From positions 310,001 through 374,000 of the forward strand of contig NOKP01000007.1 in the NCBI GenBank assembly GCA_002682825.1: DNA of 64,000 bases, written 5' to 3'. The position numbers and the translations under genes are program-made. The DNA comes from Neonectria sp. B-13 (taxonomy: Eukaryota; Ascomycota; Sordariomycetes; Hypocreales; Nectriaceae). The notes below the pieces were generated by a model. It had not been told where the DNA came from. It saw nothing but the letters and a program-made list of their open reading frames with translations, and made no database searches. This document shows, one piece after another, positions 59,282 through 64,000 of this stretch; position 1 is the first letter of the stretch, and the number at the start of each line of letters is the position of its first letter.

Positions 59282-62073
59282 CTAGTGGAAGTCTCCAATG
59301 CGAGGACCAAAATACTCTCCGTCGGCCACTGTCTTGAGAACACACGCACCTGAACCTTCACAGCCCTCGAATGGAGCGGTGTTTCCCCACCAGGTAACTT
59401 CAAGGTTGCTGTACTGCAGCGCGAAGAAGGTGATCAGAGCCGAGATGGCGATGCCTGCGGAGAAGGCGGCTGAGAGGACAAAGTTGTACTGTAGGACGTG
59501 TTAGTGATGCAAATGATACATGTTGAGGGGGCGTTGTGGCCTACCTTCGACCACAGACCGAGGTAGCGGTTCTTGAGGAAGACCCACGAGAACCAGCCAA
59601 CGGGCACAGCAGGCCAGATGTAGGTGAAGTTATAAGGCGCCCAGATAAGCCCGCCGTTGAATATTACGACGGGGTGCGTGTTGCGGATGAGCTTGTTCCT
59701 TGGGTACTTCTTGCCGAGCCACCAGAAAAGGACAACGACGACAACGCCCAAGGGGAAGCCAACCAGAGTCTCGACATACTGACCCCCGACACCCCACATC
59801 TTCTTGGGACCGACGGTTCCCCAGAGCACGGCGGCGGTGAAGAAGGTGTTGATGCCGGGGCAGAAGAAGCGGAAGGGGGCGTCGTCGGTACAGACGCCCT
59901 CGAGGTGGACTTGGTACTGGACGATGGAGACGCAGACAAAGGTTGACACGATTGTTGGGACCATCTGGGCCCAGAAGGTGAAGCGCGGGGGGATCTTGAG
60001 GTAGTGGGCGAGCTTCAGGTCGTTGCTGAAGTTGAGGGCTTGGGCGCAGGTCACGTAGCCGTACGTCTTGAAGAAACACATGGCCAGCGCGTTGCCCTCG
60101 ACCCAGGCGCCGCCGATGAATTCGGCCAGGACGTTGAGGGTCACCTCGACGCCCGTCATGGCGCGAATGATGCCGACGGGGACAACGAATATGAGACACA
60201 GGGCGATGCCGTAGGGCACGACGGCGGGAGTGGTGTACGTCGGCCACTCGGCGATGCCAACGACGCCGAGGATGACGGCGAGGACCAGGACGATCAGATA
60301 CCACCACTCGGGGACCTCGCGGTACGACTTCATGAGACGGTTGTGGACATCGAGAACCTGGCCGCTCTCCACCTCATGCTTCTTGGACGGGCGGAAGCTG
60401 TTGACGAGATCGCGGAAGCCCATGGAGATTTCCTGGTGGTGGTATAGAATGCCATAGGTGATGGTGGAGGTGTACACGGCGAAGAAGAACATGTAGACCA
60501 CGATATTGCCGGCCGCGAGGAACGGAGGCGAGTAGGCCTCGTACTTCTGGGCATCGAAAATACCGCGCTCGTCTAGGATGGACGTCACGTTGTATTGTAT
60601 TCCGAAGTGATCGAAGACGTGGTTGGAGTTGATCGGCAGGTAAGCGCTGTTGTACGCATTGCCGTAGAAGATGGCGACCACGATAAAGAATGTGATTAGC
60701 GAACCGATGAAGAAGTTGAGCGTGCTGAAGAAAGGCACCATCAACGGGTCAAGGAAGTAGATAAAAACGTTCCAGTCCCACGTGGGAAATGGGTTGAGGC
60801 CCATCCCCGAGTAGCCTCCGGTAATGACAGACAGATTGACATTATCGGGCGCGATCCACGTCATCCAGCTGAACCAACTCAAACCGTAGAAGAGATAATT
60901 AGGCAACCAGAAGTAAAAGAACATGGCCGTAAAGGCGATGGTAAAGAACTTGAGACGCGACCACCGCCAAATCTGCTTGAGCGGACCTGGTACGGGAATG
61001 TTACCGTCGCTGTGGAAGGCAGTGTTGAGGGCAATGGTCACGAGGGACGAGGGCCACACGCAGTAGGAGGGATACACGAGGAATCGGCGGCAGAGACCGG
61101 CAAGGCCATAGCCGATGAAGTTGGTTGAGAGCGCGATGGTGATCTGGTAGCCGAAGTTGATGGCCCAGGACTGGTTGAAGTAGGTCGGCAAGTACTGCAT
61201 CCATACGACATAGTTGGTATATGGAACATCCTTTGAGATGCTTGCCATGATGGTAATAAGCATATGCTCCTTCTTGTTGAACGGTCCGGGGTTAAGACTG
61301 TGCCGCACGCCGAAGAGGGTAAACTCAGCATCGGGAAGAACCTTTTCGAACAACTTGCCGACAGGATAGGCGAGAAGTTGGGGCACGTTAGACGTGACAT
61401 AAACGCTCGGCTGACGGATATCGAAGAATCCGTTGATGAATGAGATCAGAGCAGAGAAGAAGATGCCGATAATCCAGGCACGGATAGTCGAGCATGGCAT
61501 GGTAGGATCATCGTGATTATCGACGACTGCGCGGACCTCTGCATAGGGGGAGTTGTTGGTGATGAGAGCAGTCTCAATCTTCATCTCTTGGATGATTTGT
61601 TCGTATTTCTCCGGGTTCTCAAAGATAGCCTCGTTTCCTGCGATTGAATCAGATAATGTTCGTCGGGAGGGTATCGGGGTCTAGCTCACCTATAAAGGCC
61701 TCAATCTTTTCGATGATGGAGAGGGGGAAGTTTGGGTCCCTCTTATGGAGGGCGTAGACTTGGGTCATCATCTACGAGACAAGAGTCAGTACTTCCCAGG
61801 CGAGCATCCACGAACAGGACTTACGGTGCGGACTTCCTCGAGAGACAGGGAGGCGGCAATCTCCTTGGCCTCGAGCAAGTCATCTTCAGTGACGTTGAGG
61901 TCGGCTTGGACAGCTACCTCAGGTTCACTGGCAATATTGACGGTCTCAAGAGGCTGTGAATGATGGTGAGTACACGATTCGCACACGGTAAGAGTATCGG
62001 ATCAAACACTGACCTCCTTCTCCAGGATGCCGCCGACAGGCGCCGAGGCGTCCGACTTGATAACCTCGGCCAT
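59282..62073 (-). CDS. Oligopeptide transporter (OPT family)
   Basis: Five exons, complement(59282..59488, 59545..61637, 61690..61771, 61825..61953, 62014..62073), giving 856 aa with phases consistent at every junction. The cytosolic N-terminus (MAEVIKSDASAPVGG...) precedes about 14-16 membrane helices. The OPT signature NPGPFNKKEHMLITIMAS and FDIRQPSVYVTSNVPQLLAYPVG are present, with GLNPFPTWDWN, ITYGILYHHQEI, GGAWVEGNALAMCFFKTYGY and PPRFTFWAQMVPTIVS further on. The protein is a proton-coupled importer of tetra/pentapeptides or glutathione at the plasma membrane. The start is the ATG at 62073. Fungi carry many OPT paralogues, so the substrate cannot be told. Its promoter lies next to a 17-bp minisatellite. 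Confidence 0.95.
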
Positions 62074-64000
62074 TTCAATTTTGGACTTCTGAACAATGGG
62101 CTAGTATCATGTTAGTAAAGAGGGACGGACTTTTGTCTCAACGGGGGCGAATGGTATTTTATCATCTGAAAGAGAGCTGTGCTACTGCAAGGTAGGTATC
62201 ACGACTCACCTCGGACTACCAACCACCAGGTGCCAAGATCCAGTTTTGATATCACAGTAAAGATAGGAATGAATTACACCACCACCAAGGGCCACAGGAA
62301 AGGACCTTCCCAGAACGATCGAGATTGAGACCTTTTGTGATGTGGAGGGAGCCGGCCGCCGGGGCATAGGGAACCAACAGTTGGAAGGCCACCAACCGCA
62401 AACTGGCTATCTGCAGCACGTCAATAAGAGTAGTCGCTCGTTATCGCATTTTGAGCCATGTGTGGGGGAGTTCAACGAGACAAGGTCCAGAACGTGTTTG
62501 CTGCCACATTGTCGTGAGTAGTTAGCATTTGAGGGGGACTCTTGGACACAGGCCAAGGAACTTTTGGAGATAGCATACGCCGTATGGTTGCACACCCGTG
62601 ACGAGGCGCGGGTCAGGTCTTGCAACCATTGAGGAGGCGTTAGATATGTGGGATCGAAGTAATTGTGACGTGGAAGTAATTGTGGCATGTAAGTATCTGT
62701 GGCACCGAAGTATCTGTCGCATGGAAGTATCCAAGTTTCAATTTTGCTATTTCTACGATATGTATAGCGACATATCGATAGGAAGGATTCGGAGTTGTGG
62801 AAAAGCGAGGAAACAAGGGTCAATGGGATCATATCTCTCGTACATCTTCGAATGCGTGGGCACGAGAGTTTCTACCACCGCCCATTCGCCTGTTCGAGGT
62901 GTATACAGCAATTTTGACGATGTTCTAGACGGGATCAACTGCATATACCGGGAACTTTTGATAGGCCGCCGAATGGGGAAATTCATGCCCGTGTACAAGG
63001 ACGGCACCCGTCCAACATGATTTCCTAGCCAAGGACACACTTGCATCATCCCAAGGTGTGCTGAAGAAGCTGCGCCGCTGGCATTGCGAGCTGGTTGGCC
63101 TGTGGGCTTCCCCTGGCTCGTTTTGTGTCTTCATCACATGGTATGTTGGTTGCGCTTCTCCGTATCCAACAAGCAGGGCGCCGTGTCTTGAAGCCACGCC
63201 TGTGGGACCGAGGCAACACCGGTGAGCGAAATTCAGATTGAGACCTTTGTAGTTGTTTCACTGGATGCTTTATTCGTACGCTTGTGGACTTATACACTCG
63301 TACAAGGGCGACGCAAACATTGCGACCATGGGACGCGCAGAGCAGGACAGAATAGGACAGGGGGAGCGACCCATGGGCTGGATCTTCGCAGCCATGATAA
63401 ACAGGAATGTAGCGGTAGATGGCCGAATTTAGTGCCGGAGTTGGTGAGTGTCGTGGTGAAGATGGAGAGGCGTCGTCAGCGAAGCGGGTCTTGGACGGGG
63501 GATCAAGCAGCAACAGCGCGTGCGCTTGAAGTCCAAGTAGACTTCATCATGTGACCACTAACCCCTCTGCGTCATTGGCCGGTTGGTCAGTTTAATCCAG
63601 CACTGGAACGTTTGCTGGACGCGTGTCGTCGGCCGCGTTGTCGGGCTTTGGCAGTTGGGGCAGGGTCATGCTGATGGATGAATCGATTTACCAGCCAAGG
63701 TCTGATTCTTAATTATGGTTCTGACCTCCTGCACTAGCCCCTCGGCTTCAATGCGGGGCCCCAAGATGGGGACTAGGTTGAGTATTGGACGGTTGGACTC
63801 TGATTCCCTGGACTCCATCACCACCATCCCTTTTCGGCCAGAGAGCATCTCGCAACCTCGATGGGAGCCCGAGGCTCTATCGGAGCACCCAACACTCGTG
63901 GTTGGAGCCGAATCATCTGATCTGCTCGAGCAACGAAGAGTGGCTAAGACAGCGACTGAACATATCTTATCGGACCTTCGCCGTTTCCAGAGTGACAACT
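62074..64000. other. OPT promoter and right edge of window
   Basis: About 1.9 kb without a recognised gene. The minus-strand frame covering 63666-63998 stays open to the window edge and could be a partial exon, but it has no motif I recognise. Confidence 0.45.
62656..62732 (+). repeat. 17-bp minisatellite upstream of OPT gene
   Basis: Four and a half diverged copies of a 17-bp unit beginning GAAGTA (GAAGTAATTGTGGCATG type). It lies about 580 bp upstream of the OPT start codon. Confidence 0.8.

Overview
This window looks like nuclear DNA of a filamentous ascomycete, most likely Sordariomycetes and probably Hypocreales. The genes carry short (about 50-90 nt) GT-AG introns. The products match Pezizomycotina families (CPC1 with its unusual leader, CIA30, Ure2-like GST, PEX11, fungal BTB/WHI2). 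Intergenic DNA is GC-rich and carries many GGTACC/TACGGAGTAC-type words. The species call is inference; no rRNA, tRNA or transposon anchors it.

Layout. 0.4-5.2 kb: a WHI2-like BTB protein and a GPATCH1-type spliceosomal G-patch protein, both on minus. 7.8-14.1 kb: a KIN1/MARK kinase and the CCR4-NOT subunit CAF40/RCD1, both on plus. 15.1-15.9 kb: a Ure2-like GST (minus). 15.9-32.4 kb: about 16.5 kb in which I recognise no gene, holding only simple repeats, including an ATTAGGG heptamer array. 32.4-33.4 kb: a bZIP factor with a very short zipper. 36.5-43.4 kb: a CIA30-domain protein, a DUF1295 membrane protein, fructose-1,6-bisphosphatase (minus) and PEX11. 44.2-51.8 kb: an SRSF1-like SR protein, an MDM1-type sorting nexin and TRM8, all on minus. 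52.0-55.1 kb: a small two-helix membrane protein, homoserine dehydrogenase (minus) and a CCDC174 homologue. 57.2-58.6 kb: the amino-acid starvation activator CPC1/GCN4 with two AUG uORFs and a long in-frame open leader. 59.3-62.1 kb: an oligopeptide transporter (minus). 62.1-64.0 kb: no clear gene.

Functionally the window is rich in nutrient-response genes: WHI2-like, KIN1, CAF40, FBP1, PEX11, HOM6, CPC1 and OPT. They are not an operon or an obvious cluster. Each has its own promoter, and divergent pairs share upstream DNA (fbp1/pex11, trm8/small protein, hom6/CCDC174). The most informative regulatory signals are the CPC1 leader, a TGACTCAT word upstream of CPC1, and a CCGG-N7-CCGG site upstream of FBP1. 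All exon structures were read by eye from splice signals and reading-frame continuity, with no transcript support.
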